Both the position numbers and the translations under genes were made by a program. Positions 19,357 to 27,923 of a stretch of DNA of 64,000 nt are shown here, one piece after another. How positions within the stretch are numbered: the stretch's first letter is position 1; every line of letters starts with the position of its first letter. Under the pieces are notes generated by a model that saw only the letters and a list, made by a program, of their open reading frames with translations, did not search any database and was not told the DNA's origin. Origin of the DNA: Burkholderiales bacterium RIFOXYD12_FULL_59_19 (GTDB taxonomy: Bacteria > Pseudomonadota > Gammaproteobacteria > Burkholderiales > Burkholderiaceae_C); assembly GCA_001771065.1 (NCBI GenBank), contig MESQ01000080.1, positions 1-64,000 on the forward strand. The letters are read 5' to 3'.

Positions 19357-19906
19357 TTCGAGCCTTTCGTGGGATGTCCGCGCGGGCTTTGGTACCGTCT
19401 AACGATCAGCGCTTTTCCGCCGCGCTGCAATGCTTGAAGAAGCCATAAACGCCTCCCGCAGCGGATAAACGATGTCGGACTAAACCGCCTGCCCAGACGG
19501 TGACGACAGGGAATCGCAAGCTCTTCCCCGTTTGTGGCGTCAGATCATAGCGCGATACAAGCGCAAATCCGCCAGCAAATCACCCAACACACGCGCAATG
19601 CAATACCACTTCAATGCCCTACAGCCTAATTTTGAACCCGTCATCCGACTTTACCAGCACGCCACGCAGCCCTACCCCCGCCAGCTTTGTCGACAGCTGC
19701 CAACCCCCTGCTGATTCCTGCCCGTTATCGCCTGCAGCAATGCAGGGCTGGGGCTGGCTGGCGCGTGAAGTGCGACCAGAAACACCTGAAAATCATCGGA
19801 CTGTCTTCAAACCAATGCCCGTCTCACGTATTGCCCCAGGCCTTCGAATAAGATGCAACGACGCCAGCTTGGCACCCCGCCCAATCGCCCACCAGGAGCA
19901 ATCCCC
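19357..19906. other. 550-bp intergenic region between divergent genes
   Basis: It lies between the minus-strand SRPBCC group and the plus-strand SMP-30 gene, so it should contain both promoters. Only short ORFs without coding character are present. I could not identify a clear -35/-10 pair, RNA gene or repeat. A good Shine-Dalgarno (CAGGAG, about 19892) precedes the SMP-30 start. Confidence 0.5.
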
Positions 19907-20884
19907 ATGATCCCCAACCCCGCCTATGCGCCAGAGGCCTGGCAAACCGTCACCCAGCACATCGCAACCCTGGGCGAATCGCCGTTTTGGCACCCGTATG
20001 AGCAAATGCTTTATTGGGTGGACATTTCGGGCAAACAGATCCTGCGGGCCAACATCTACATGGGCACGGTGGAGGCCTGGGACCTGCCCAGTGAGCCGGG
20101 TTGTATTGCCCCGGCAGCCAGCGGCGGGCTGGTGATGGCGCTGCGCGACGGTGTCTTTCGGGCGCAGGCTTGGGGCGGGCCGCTGCAACTTTTGACCACG
20201 CTCGACTATGACCCCAGCCACATGCGCGCCAACGACGGCAAGTGTGATGCGCTGGGCCGCTTCTGGGTGGGCACCATCGACGAAACCCGAACCTTGCACA
20301 ACGCGGCCCTGTTTTGTGTTGACGCCCGCAACTCGGGGCACACCGGCACACCGCAGGTGCGTTGCATGATCAACCCGACCGACCTCCCCGCCGCCACCGC
20401 CAACGGTCTGGCCTGGAGCCCGGACGGCGGCACCCTGTACTGGGCCGACACGCCCAGCCATACCGTGTGGGCCTGGAACCATGACCAGACCAGCAACAGC
20501 CTGAGCACCCAACGTGTCTTTGCCGACTTCAAGGCCAAACCCGTAGGTTGGTTGCCTGGCACGCTCGATGCCAACAACGGCGGCTACCGGGGGCGCCCCG
20601 ACGGCGCCGCGGTGGATGTGCAGGGCAATTACTGGGTGGCCATGTTCGAGGGTCGTCGGGTGTGCCAGTTTGCGCCCGATGGCAGTCTGCTGGCAGAATT
20701 TGCCGTGCCACTGCAGTGCCCCACGATGCCGTGTTTTGGCGGCGAAGACCTCAAAACCCTGTACCTCACCAGCGCCCGGCATCACCGCAACGCTGCGGAA
20801 TTGGCGGCGTTTCCGCTGTCCGGCAGTGTGCTATCGATGCGGGTTGAGGTGCCCGGCTTGCCAGTCAACTTTTTCCAGGACTGA
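19907..20884 (+). CDS. SMP-30/gluconolactonase/LRE family protein
   Basis: Six-bladed beta-propeller, probably a calcium-dependent sugar lactonase acting in oxidative sugar catabolism. The 325-residue protein carries the family signatures LGESPFWHPYEQMLYWVDI, RANDGKCDALGRFWVGT, NGLAWSPDGGTLYWADT and the terminal GGEDLKTLYLTSAR. The start at 19907 is supported by CAGGAG nine or so bases upstream; the longer ORF adds 18 Pro/Gln-rich residues. No sugar dehydrogenase or transporter adjoins it, so the substrate cannot be inferred. Confidence 0.88.
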   Translation: MIPNPAYAPEAWQTVTQHIATLGESPFWHPYEQMLYWVDISGKQILRANIYMGTVEAWDLPSEPGCIAPAASGGLVMALRDGVFRAQAWGGPLQLLTTLDYDPSHMRANDGKCDALGRFWVGTIDETRTLHNAALFCVDARNSGHTGTPQVRCMINPTDLPAATANGLAWSPDGGTLYWADTPSHTVWAWNHDQTSNSLSTQRVFADFKAKPVGWLPGTLDANNGGYRGRPDGAAVDVQGNYWVAMFEGRRVCQFAPDGSLLAEFAVPLQCPTMPCFGGEDLKTLYLTSARHHRNAAELAAFPLSGSVLSMRVEVPGLPVNFFQD

Positions 20885-20994
20885 AATCAATGCGATTTGT
20901 CAAACTTGGTGCAAAAAAAGACCACAAACGCCCCCGTCATCCTGGCACAGGACTAAACTGAAAGTTCCAGTTTTTACCTCTCAGGAGAACCGTC

Positions 20995-21306
20995 ATGACT
21001 GACACCCTTCAGCACACCAAAAACAAACTCATGGATGACCTGCACCAGGGCATTGCCGACGCAGAAGAGCTGCTGAAACTCACCGCCAACCAGGCCGGTG
21101 AAGGCGCCGCCCAATTGCGTGAGCGTGTGCGTGATCGCATGAGCAAAGCCAAGGTCGAGTTGCTCCATATGCAACAGGCCACCGTAGAAAAAGCCAAGGC
21201 CGCAGGCCACGCCACCGACGTTTTTGTCCACGAGAACCCCTGGAAATCCATCGGTATCGCGGCCGGTATTGGCCTGGTGGTGGGCTTGTTGATCAGCCGC
21301 CGCTAA
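20995..21306 (+). CDS. DUF883 family protein (YqjD/ElaB-like)
   Basis: A 103-residue protein with an amphipathic helical N-terminal two-thirds and one C-terminal membrane helix (WKSIGIAAGIGLVVGLLISRR). The VFVHENPWKSIGIAAGIGLVVG segment is diagnostic. Homologues such as E. coli YqjD and ElaB are inner-membrane-anchored ribosome-associated proteins of stationary phase. The next two genes match YqjE and YqjK, reproducing the E. coli yqjDEK order. The Shine-Dalgarno CAGGAG precedes the start. Confidence 0.88.
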   Translation: MTDTLQHTKNKLMDDLHQGIADAEELLKLTANQAGEGAAQLRERVRDRMSKAKVELLHMQQATVEKAKAAGHATDVFVHENPWKSIGIAAGIGLVVGLLISRR

Positions 21307-21311
21307 ACCAC

Positions 21312-21707
21312 ATGCCGGGCGAAAACGCCGGTCTGTTTGGCCAGTTGCAGCAGTCCCTGGGCACAGTCATTGAACTCTTTCGGGTTCGACTGGCCCTGCT
21401 GGGCACCGAGCTTGAGATGGAAAAACAGCGTTTGGCCGCTGGCTTGTTTTGGGGTGCGATCGCCTTCATGTGCCTGACCGTGGCCGCCGTGCTGTTCTGC
21501 GGCTTTGTCATTTTGCTGCTGTGGGACGGCTACCGCCTGGCCGCCTTCGGTGTTCTGGCCGTGCTGTTTCTGGCGTGCGGCGTGTTTCTGCTGCAAGTCG
21601 CACAGCGTCGGCTGGGGGCCGAGTCCAACCTGTTTGGCACCAGCCTGGCTGAGCTTGAGCGTGACCGCGCCAGCTTCACGTCACCCGTCCCGCATGAACC
21701 CCAATGA
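21312..21707 (+). CDS. YqjE-like membrane protein (phage_holin_3_6 domain)
   Basis: A 131-residue protein with an amphipathic N-terminal helix (LFGQLQQSLGTVIELFRVRLALLGTELEMEK) followed by two adjacent membrane helices at about 45-70 and 75-98. Databases often label this family phage holin, but the chromosomal context (between YqjD- and YqjK-like genes, no phage genes) argues for the YqjE membrane protein. It starts 5 bp after the YqjD-like gene and overlaps the next gene by 14 bp. Confidence 0.82.
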   Translation: MPGENAGLFGQLQQSLGTVIELFRVRLALLGTELEMEKQRLAAGLFWGAIAFMCLTVAAVLFCGFVILLLWDGYRLAAFGVLAVLFLACGVFLLQVAQRRLGAESNLFGTSLAELERDRASFTSPVPHEPQ

Positions 21708-21993
21708 ACTTCAGTTGCGCCAGCGGCGCCTGCTGACACGCAGCACCGAGTTGCGCATGCAACTGCGCAGCAATTTGCACAGCCTGCAGCGACCGGCCGC
21801 CCGGGCTGACCAAGTCACGGCGGGCATGCTCTGGCTTTACCAGCATCCGCAGTGGCCAGCCGGTGCGCTGGCGCTGTTGCTTGTGCTCAAACCCAAACGG
21901 GCGCTGATTTGGGCCGGCAAACTCTGGTGGCTATGGAAATCCGCCCGTGTGCTGCGGCACTGGCGCGCTATCCTGCTGGCCTATTTAAGTTAA
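21694..21993 (+). CDS. YqjK-like protein
   Basis: A 99-residue basic protein starting MNPNELQLRQRRLLTRSTELR. It has a hydrophobic helix at about 51-72 (QWPAGALALLLVLKPKRALIW) and an Arg/Trp-rich end. The start at 21694 overlaps the end of the YqjE-like gene, and the upstream part of the longer ORF is a shadow of that gene. Its position as third gene of the trio supports the YqjK assignment. Function is unknown even in E. coli. Confidence 0.7.
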   Translation: MNPNELQLRQRRLLTRSTELRMQLRSNLHSLQRPAARADQVTAGMLWLYQHPQWPAGALALLLVLKPKRALIWAGKLWWLWKSARVLRHWRAILLAYLS

Positions 21994-22018
21994 CCAGAAC
22001 GGTGCTGTCAGCCAAATT

Positions 22019-22049
22019 CCCGGATTGCGCTGCGCTGCATCCGGGCTAC
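22019..22049. repeat. REP-like palindrome (CCCGGAT...ATCCGGG)
   Basis: CCCGGATTGCGCTGCGCTGC followed by ATCCGGGCTAC forms an imperfect palindrome between the YqjK-like gene and glcE. The same sequence family recurs at 30205-30281 and 61795-61893. Copies outside genes suggest a dispersed extragenic element. Confidence 0.75.
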
Positions 22050-22157
22050 ACGCACCCAGCATCGCAATTTTTCGAACCTCTTGTGTTCGAAAAATTCAAT
22101 CCGAACGACGGGGCTTGTGCTCTAACATCGGGGCCACTGTTTTACCTGTGGACACCC

Positions 22158-23288
22158 ATGGACACCGAACTGCAACACATCACTGACCAAATCAACACCG
22201 CTGCTGCGCAACACACCCCATTGCGCATTCGCGGTGGCGGCAGCAAAGACTTCTATGGCGAAGCGCTGCAGGGTGAACTGCTCGACACCACAGCCTACCG
22301 TGGCATCGTCAGCTACGAGCCCAGCGAACTGGTGGTCACGGTGCGCGCCGGCACCCCCCTGGCCGAACTCGAAGCCGCCTTGACTGAGAAAGGCCAGTGC
22401 CTGGCGTTTGAGCCACCCCGCTTTGGCCCTGCCAACGGCACCTGCGGCGGCATGGTGGCGGCGGGCTTGAGCGGCCCGGCCCGTGCCAGTGTAGGCGGCG
22501 TGCGTGACTATGTGCTGGGCGTGCAGCTCATTAATGGGCGCGGCGAGCAGCTCATCTTTGGCGGCCAGGTCATGAAAAACGTGGCCGGCTACGACGTCTC
22601 GCGCCTGATGGTGGGGGCCATGGGCACGCTGGGGCTGCTCACCGACATCTCGCTCAAGGTATTGCCCGTGGCGCCGGCCGAGGCCACGCTGGTGTTCGAA
22701 CTTGACCAGGCCAGCGCGCTGGGGCAATTACACCGCTGGGGTGCACAACCGCTGCCGCTCAACGCCAGCTGCTGGGTGCGCGACGACACCGCCCCCAACA
22801 CCCCCGAACTGCTGTTTGTGCGCCTGCGTGGCGCCATCGCCGCAGTAGAGTCAGCCTGCACCAGGATGCTGACCGAGGGTCCCGGCAACCGTATGGACAA
22901 CACCCAGGCCGGGTCCGACTGGAGCGCATGCCGCGACCTGAAACTGCCGTTCTTTACCACCCCGGCCGCTGAATCAATGGCCCTGTGGCGCTTGAGCCTG
23001 CCGCAAACTGCCCCAGTGCTGGACCTGCCCTGGCCCCAACTGGTCGAGTGGCATGGCGGCCAGCGCTGGCTCCGGGCTCCTGAGTCGGCACGGGAACAAC
23101 TGCGCCAGGCCGCCAGCGCGGTAGGCGGCTCCGCCAGCGTGTTCATGGCTGCCAGTGACGCCACCACGGGCACCAAAAACTGCTTCAGTCCGTTGAGTCC
23201 CGCCATCGAACAAATCCACCGCCGCCTGAAAGCCGAGTTTGACCCGGCAGGCATCTTTAACCCGGGTCGTCTGTACGCCGACATCTAA
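22158..23288 (+). CDS. glcE: Glycolate oxidase FAD-binding subunit GlcE
   Basis: Subunit of the membrane-associated glycolate dehydrogenase that converts glycolate to glyoxylate. The 376-residue protein has the FAD_binding_4 pattern: SYEPSELVVTVRAGTPLAELEAAL, then FGPANGTCGGMVAAGLSGP and QVMKNVAGYDVSRLMVG. The start at 22158 (MDTELQHITDQ) matches family length; a longer ORF reading back to 21852 overlaps the YqjK-like gene. glcF follows 14 bp later. The GlcD catalytic partner is not next to it, which is unusual. Confidence 0.93.
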   Translation: MDTELQHITDQINTAAAQHTPLRIRGGGSKDFYGEALQGELLDTTAYRGIVSYEPSELVVTVRAGTPLAELEAALTEKGQCLAFEPPRFGPANGTCGGMVAAGLSGPARASVGGVRDYVLGVQLINGRGEQLIFGGQVMKNVAGYDVSRLMVGAMGTLGLLTDISLKVLPVAPAEATLVFELDQASALGQLHRWGAQPLPLNASCWVRDDTAPNTPELLFVRLRGAIAAVESACTRMLTEGPGNRMDNTQAGSDWSACRDLKLPFFTTPAAESMALWRLSLPQTAPVLDLPWPQLVEWHGGQRWLRAPESAREQLRQAASAVGGSASVFMAASDATTGTKNCFSPLSPAIEQIHRRLKAEFDPAGIFNPGRLYADI

Positions 23289-23302
23289 AAAGCCAACAGC
23301 AG

Positions 23303-24538
23303 ATGCAAACTCAACTCAGCGCCCAATACCAGGGCACACCCGATGGCCTGGCGGCCGAGGCCATTTTGCGCAAGTGTGTGCACTGCGGTTTTTGCACCGC
23401 CACCTGCCCCACCTACCAACTGCTCGGCGACGAGCTTGATAGCCCGCGCGGTCGCATATACCTGATGAAACAGGTGCTTGAAGGCACCGTGCCGACGCGC
23501 AAAACGCAGCAGCACCTGGACCGCTGCCTGACCTGCCGCAACTGCGAAACCACTTGCCCCAGCGGCGTGCAATACGGCCATTTGCTCGACATTGGCCGCA
23601 AGCTGGTGGACGCCCAGGTGCCGCGCCCGGCGGGCGAGCGCGCGCTGCGCTGGGCCTTGAAAGAAGGCCTGCCGTCACCGCTGTTTGGCCCGGCCATGGC
23701 CATGGGCCAGCTGGTGCGGCCGCTGCTGGCAAAAGCCTTGCAAAACAAGGTGCCAGAAAAAAAGAAGGCCGGCCACACACCCACCCGCGTACTCAACCGC
23801 AAGGTGCTGGTACTGGCAGGCTGTGTACAACCCGCCATGAGCCCCAACATCAACAGTGCCACGGCGCGGGTGTTTGATGCCGCCGGCATCCAGTGCGTGG
23901 TGGCGCCCAAGGCGGGTTGCTGCGGCGCCGTCAAGTTTCACCTCAACGACCAGGACGGTGGCATGGCGCAGATGCGCGCCAACATTGACGCCTGGTGGCC
24001 GCACATTGAAGCCGGTGTGGAGGGCATTGTGATCAACGCGTCAGGCTGTGGCGTGACCGTCAAGGACTACGGCCACATCCTGCATGACGACCTGCATTAC
24101 GCCGCCAAGGCGAAGCGCGTGAGTGAACTCACCAAAGATGTCAGCGAATGGCTGCCCGAACTGGCGGGCAAGCTCAAGAACCAGGTATCAGGCAGCGCCA
24201 GCCGCATCGCCTTTCACCCACCATGCTCGATGCAGCATGGCATGCAATTGCGCGGCGGCGTAGAGAAATACATGGGCGAGCTGGGCTTTAACGTCAAGAC
24301 CACGGGCTGCGAAGCGCACCTGTGCTGCGGCTCGGCAGGCACTTACAGCGTGCTCAACCCCACCATTTCCTACCAGCTGCGCGACCGCAAATTGGGCAAT
24401 CTGGCCACCACCTTTGGCACCGACAAACCAGAGCAAATCGTGTCGGCCAACATTGGCTGCATCACCCACTTGCAAAGCGGTACCGACACACCCGTGCGGC
24501 ACTGGATAGAAGTGCTTGACGAAGCGCTGCACAAATAA
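23303..24538 (+). CDS. glcF: Glycolate oxidase iron-sulfur subunit GlcF
   Basis: Electron-transfer subunit with two 4Fe-4S clusters near the N-terminus: CVHCGFCTATCP at about 28-39 and CLTCRNCETTCP at about 75-86. Two CCG domains (GCCGAVKFHL; CCGSAGTYS) follow, as expected for GlcF/LutA-like proteins. At 411 residues the length is normal. It passes electrons from GlcD/GlcE to the quinone pool. It is the last gene of the pair; a degraded aminotransferase fragment lies downstream on the other strand. Confidence 0.94.
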   Translation: MQTQLSAQYQGTPDGLAAEAILRKCVHCGFCTATCPTYQLLGDELDSPRGRIYLMKQVLEGTVPTRKTQQHLDRCLTCRNCETTCPSGVQYGHLLDIGRKLVDAQVPRPAGERALRWALKEGLPSPLFGPAMAMGQLVRPLLAKALQNKVPEKKKAGHTPTRVLNRKVLVLAGCVQPAMSPNINSATARVFDAAGIQCVVAPKAGCCGAVKFHLNDQDGGMAQMRANIDAWWPHIEAGVEGIVINASGCGVTVKDYGHILHDDLHYAAKAKRVSELTKDVSEWLPELAGKLKNQVSGSASRIAFHPPCSMQHGMQLRGGVEKYMGELGFNVKTTGCEAHLCCGSAGTYSVLNPTISYQLRDRKLGNLATTFGTDKPEQIVSANIGCITHLQSGTDTPVRHWIEVLDEALHK

Positions 24539-24735
24539 GCGCGCATGTGGGGGCGCCGCGCGGCCACCACGTCAATGCACGGCCCAAAGGCCGAACAGGT
24601 GAACAAATGGCCTGGGCGCCAGTGCCGTCGGCGTAAGCTGCCAGCGCCTCAAAGCGCTGGTGCATGGCGGCATCAAGCCCGCGCCCGATGCGCGCCAGGT
24701 CGGCCGACAGGCTGTCATCCAGCAAATTCATGCGT

Positions 24736-24849
24736 TCACAGGCTGGCAAAGTAGGCGTAGCGCATGCCGGGTGGGGCTGAAGCAATCAGCACATCGGCCA
24801 GTTCTTGGGCCACTTCCGTGGTGAAAAATCTGGTGTGGGCATAAGGTGG
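24736..24849 (-). pseudogene. Fragment of a class-III aminotransferase
   Basis: The minus strand encodes PPYAHTRFFTTEVAQELADV, then LIASAPPGMRYAYFAS and a stop. This matches the N-terminal part of PLP-dependent class-III aminotransferases just before the glycine-rich SGGSEAVE segment, which is absent. Only about 38 residues remain and neither end connects to more of the enzyme. The rest of the 429-bp gap 24539-24967 shows no gene I can support. Confidence 0.6.
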
Positions 24850-24967
24850 GATAGGCGTAAGGGCAAAATCGGCAGCGCTGCAAACTGATCGGCGAGTTAA
24901 CCAGTATAAAAACACTTGTTTCACGTCCAGCACGATATACATCATAGGACTTACGCATAATTCACCC

Positions 24968-25867
24968 ATGACTACCTTACCTCCCCTGCCTTGTTACCTC
25001 AACGGTGTGTTCACCCTGCTACCCGATGCCAAAATCAGCGTGATGGACCGCGGCTTCATTTTTGGCGACGGCGTCTATGAAGTGGTGCCGGCCTATGGCG
25101 GCCAGTTGTTTCGCTTTGCCGAACACATGGCACGGCTTGACCGCAGCCTGGCCGAAGTACGCATCACCAACCCGCTGACGCATGCCCAATGGGCCGACGT
25201 TGCACAGCAATTGATGGCGACGTTTTCCGCCGCCAAAGGCGTTGGCGCCGATGCGCTGGACCAGTTGATCTACATCCAGATCACCCGCGGCGTGGCCCTG
25301 CGCGACCACGTCATGCCCACCGACATCACACCCACCGTGTTTGTCATGACCAACGCCATGAAACTACCCACCGAGGCGCAGCGCAGCCAGGGTGTGGCCT
25401 GTGTCACGGCCGACGACTTCCGCTGGGAAAAGGCCCACATCAAGAGCACCAGCCTGCTGGGCGCCGTGTTTGCGCGCCAGATCAGCTTTGATGCCGGCGC
25501 CCTGGAAACCGTGATGTTCCGCAATGGCTTTTTAAGCGAAGCCGCTGCCAGCAACGTGTGGGTGGTCAAGGACGGCCGGGTGCTGGGCACACCCAAAGAC
25601 AGCCTGGTGCTCGAAGGCATTCGTTATGGCCTGATCGAAGACATCTGCCGTACCCGTGGCATCCCGTTCGAGTTGCGCCGCATCAGCCGTGAAGAAGTGC
25701 AACAGGCCGACGAAGTGCTGTTGTCATCGGCCACCAAGGAAGTGCTGCCGGTGACCCTGCTCGACGGCCGGGCAGTTGGCAGCGGCCAGCCAGGCCCGGT
25801 GTGCGCCCAGCTGATGGCGGGCTACAACGAGGCCAAGGCGCAGTCGCTGACGCCAGCAGCCCACTGA
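24968..25867 (+). CDS. D-amino acid aminotransferase (branched-chain aminotransferase fold)
   Basis: PLP enzyme of fold type IV that interconverts D-amino acids and 2-oxo acids, supplying D-Ala or D-Glu. The 299-residue protein has ISVMDRGFIFGDGVYEVVPA near residue 20, the PLP-lysine segment HIKSTSLLGAV at about 157-167, and FLSEAAASNVWVV followed by LSSATKEVLPVTLLDGR. 4-amino-4-deoxychorismate lyase has the same fold but usually differs at the start. The downstream nucleotidyltransferase begins 18 bp later, so the two may be co-transcribed. Confidence 0.88.
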   Translation: MTTLPPLPCYLNGVFTLLPDAKISVMDRGFIFGDGVYEVVPAYGGQLFRFAEHMARLDRSLAEVRITNPLTHAQWADVAQQLMATFSAAKGVGADALDQLIYIQITRGVALRDHVMPTDITPTVFVMTNAMKLPTEAQRSQGVACVTADDFRWEKAHIKSTSLLGAVFARQISFDAGALETVMFRNGFLSEAAASNVWVVKDGRVLGTPKDSLVLEGIRYGLIEDICRTRGIPFELRRISREEVQQADEVLLSSATKEVLPVTLLDGRAVGSGQPGPVCAQLMAGYNEAKAQSLTPAAH

Positions 25868-25885
25868 CCTTGCCGTGACCCGCCC

Positions 25886-26659
25886 ATGCCGTCGGCCCAG
25901 GCGCACCTGACACCCGCCAGCGCCATGCTGCTGGCTGCTGGCCGCGGCGAGCGCATGCGCCCGCTCACCGACAGCTGCCCCAAGCCCTTGCTGAAAGTGC
26001 AGGGCAAGCCGCTGATGCGCTGGCAGCTGGAGGCACTGCAGCGCGGGGGCTGCGAGCAGGTGCTGATCAATACCGACTGGCTGGCTGAGCAGATCGTACA
26101 GGCGGCCCATCCGCCCGGTCTGGCCCTGCGCTACTCGCACGAAGGCCATGACTTTGGTGGCGCGCTGGAAACCGCCGGTGGCATTACGCGCGCGCTGCCC
26201 CAGCTGGACGAGGTGTTCTGGGTGCTGGCAGCCGATGTGTTCACGCCCGGTTTTGAGTTCAGTCAGGCAGCGCTGGCGCGCTTTGCCGCCAGCGACAAGC
26301 TAACGCACCTGTGGCTGGTGCCCAACCCGGCGCACAACCCGGCAGGCGACTTTGGCCTGCAAGCGATGGCTGATGACCCTGCACTGGCGCTGAATCTGCC
26401 CAAGGACGACCCGCGCCCGCGCTTAACCTTTTCCACCATCGGCCTGTACCGCCGCGCCCTGTTTGAGCCGCCGTGGTGCGACATCACGCCGGGCAACCCA
26501 CAGGGCATCAAAGCCCCGCTGGCCCCCCTGTTGCGCCGCGCCATGGACCATGGCCTGGTGTCAGCCGAGCTGTACACCGGCCCCTGGACCGATGTCGGCA
26601 CGCCAGAGCGGCTGGCCGAACTCAATGCGCTCGTTGATCGCACCTGCCATTTACCTTGA
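25886..26659 (+). CDS. Sugar nucleotidyltransferase, probable MurU (MurNAc-1-P uridylyltransferase)
   Basis: The 257-residue protein has the nucleotidyltransferase signature AMLLAAGRGERMRPLTDSCPKPLLKVQGKP at about 13-42 and the metal-binding Asp in VLAADVFTPGF. It ends in GPWTDVGTPERLAELNAL, as in MurU and the N-acetylmuramate-1-phosphate uridylyltransferases of the cell-wall recycling route. Related glucose-1-phosphate enzymes cannot be excluded. Its recycling partner AmgK is not adjacent. The stop codon lies within a 12-bp inverted repeat (26653-26691). Confidence 0.8.
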   Translation: MPSAQAHLTPASAMLLAAGRGERMRPLTDSCPKPLLKVQGKPLMRWQLEALQRGGCEQVLINTDWLAEQIVQAAHPPGLALRYSHEGHDFGGALETAGGITRALPQLDEVFWVLAADVFTPGFEFSQAALARFAASDKLTHLWLVPNPAHNPAGDFGLQAMADDPALALNLPKDDPRPRLTFSTIGLYRRALFEPPWCDITPGNPQGIKAPLAPLLRRAMDHGLVSAELYTGPWTDVGTPERLAELNALVDRTCHLP

Positions 26660-26691
26660 AAATCCAAAATAACAATTTCGATTTTCAAGGT
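26653..26691. promoter_or_regulatory. Perfect 12-bp inverted repeat before the DUF4143 ATPase gene
   Basis: ACCTTGAAAATC (26653-26664) and GATTTTCAAGGT (26680-26691) are exact reverse complements with a 15-nt AT-rich spacer. It overlaps the stop of the preceding gene and ends 14 bp before the ATPase start. There is no T-run, so an operator or RNA hairpin is likelier than a terminator. Confidence 0.7.
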
Positions 26692-26705
26692 GTTAATATC
26701 TCGTC

Positions 26706-27920
26706 ATGATTGACCGAAGCCTGCTTTTTGAAGTGCTCACACAACGGCTGACCGAGTCGCGGGCGCTGGCCCTGCTTGGTGCCAGGCAAGTTGGCAAGAC
26801 CACACTGGCGCAGCTGTACGCCTCGCGTCATAACTGCGTTTACTTTGACCTGGAGGACCCGCAGTCACTTGAACATTTGAGCCAGCCCATGGTGACGCTG
26901 GATGCGGCCCTGAGCGCTGGACGCACCGTCGTGATAGATGAGGTGCAGCGGCGGGCAGAACTGTTTCCGGTACTGCGCACACTGATCGACCGGCACGCCC
27001 GCAACAGCCAGTTTTTGTTGTTAGGCAGCGCATCACCGCTGCTGCTGCAGCAGTCTGGCGAGTCACTGGCGGGTCGTCTGGGCCTGTTGTATATGGGTGG
27101 CGTGGCACTTTCGGAGTGGACACACACCAACAGCAGCAGCAGTGCCAAAGGTTTGTCCCCTGTTCACATGAACCAGCTCTGGCTACGCGGCGGATTCCCG
27201 CGGGCGCTGCTGGCGCCCTCTGCCCGAGCTGCCATGCGCTGGTTGCGCGACTACCTGTCACTGGTCATTGAGCGCGACATGCCCCAAATGGGTTTGAACG
27301 TGGCGGCGCTGACCATGCAGCGCTTCTGGCGCCTGCTGGCGCACTACCATGGCCAGACCTGGAACGCGGCTGAGCCGGCACGCAGCCTGGGTGTGAGCGA
27401 GCCGACCGTGCGCAAATACCTGGACTTTTTGGTCGGCCTGCAACTCGTGCGTCAACTGCCACCGTGGCACGAAAATCTGGGCAAACGCCAAGTCAAGGCG
27501 CCCAAAATTTATATCCGCGACAGCGGCTTGTTGCACTATTTGTGGGGCGTGGAAGATGATGACGCGCTCTGGCTTCACCCCAAGAGCGGTGCCAGCTGGG
27601 AAGGCTTTGCCCTGGAGCAGGTGCTGCATGTCGCGCAACCTGATGAAGCCTATTTCTGGGCCACCCATTCAGGTGCCGAACTCGATTTATTGATGTTCAA
27701 GCGGGGGCTGCGCGTGGGGGTGGAGTTCAAGCGCATCGATGCCCCAAAAATCACGCCGTCCATGCTGATCGCCATTCAGGACCTGCACCTCGATGCCCTC
27801 TACGTGGTGTACCCCGGCCAGCGCCGTTATCACTTGCAGCCAAAAAGCGCCGCCATCAGTACCCCCATTGAAGCCATTCCGTTGAACGATTTGGCTACCC
27901 TTCCTGCCGACTGGAACTAA
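26706..27920 (+). CDS. AAA ATPase with DUF4143 domain
   Basis: A 404-residue cytoplasmic protein of the AAA_14/DUF4143 family. The N-terminal ATPase domain has Walker A GARQVGKTTLA at about 26-36 and Walker B TVVIDEVQ at about 77-84. The C-terminal half has the winged-helix part (LGVSEPTVRKYLDFLVGLQLV) and the nuclease-like end (GAELDLLMFKRGLRVGVEFKR). These genes are usually solitary and mobile, with unknown function; possible toxin-antitoxin or DNA-repair roles have been suggested. PepP starts 3 bp after its stop, so read-through into pepP is likely. Confidence 0.88.
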   Translation: MIDRSLLFEVLTQRLTESRALALLGARQVGKTTLAQLYASRHNCVYFDLEDPQSLEHLSQPMVTLDAALSAGRTVVIDEVQRRAELFPVLRTLIDRHARNSQFLLLGSASPLLLQQSGESLAGRLGLLYMGGVALSEWTHTNSSSSAKGLSPVHMNQLWLRGGFPRALLAPSARAAMRWLRDYLSLVIERDMPQMGLNVAALTMQRFWRLLAHYHGQTWNAAEPARSLGVSEPTVRKYLDFLVGLQLVRQLPPWHENLGKRQVKAPKIYIRDSGLLHYLWGVEDDDALWLHPKSGASWEGFALEQVLHVAQPDEAYFWATHSGAELDLLMFKRGLRVGVEFKRIDAPKITPSMLIAIQDLHLDALYVVYPGQRRYHLQPKSAAISTPIEAIPLNDLATLPADWN

Positions 27921-27923
27921 ACC

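Noticed and set aside
19793-20785. A 330-codon open frame on the minus strand
   Set aside because: Shadow of the SMP-30 gene, whose family motifs on the plus strand are clear.
21312-21707. Phage holin, hence a prophage
   Set aside because: The gene is part of a YqjD/YqjE/YqjK-like trio and no phage structural or lysis genes are present.
21852-22157. Upstream extension of glcE by 102 codons
   Set aside because: It overlaps the YqjK-like gene and a REP-like palindrome, and the family starts near MDTELQHITDQ.
24462-24785. A 107-codon minus-strand open frame downstream of glcF
   Set aside because: It overlaps the 3' end of glcF and I recognised no homology; only the adjacent aminotransferase fragment is supportable.
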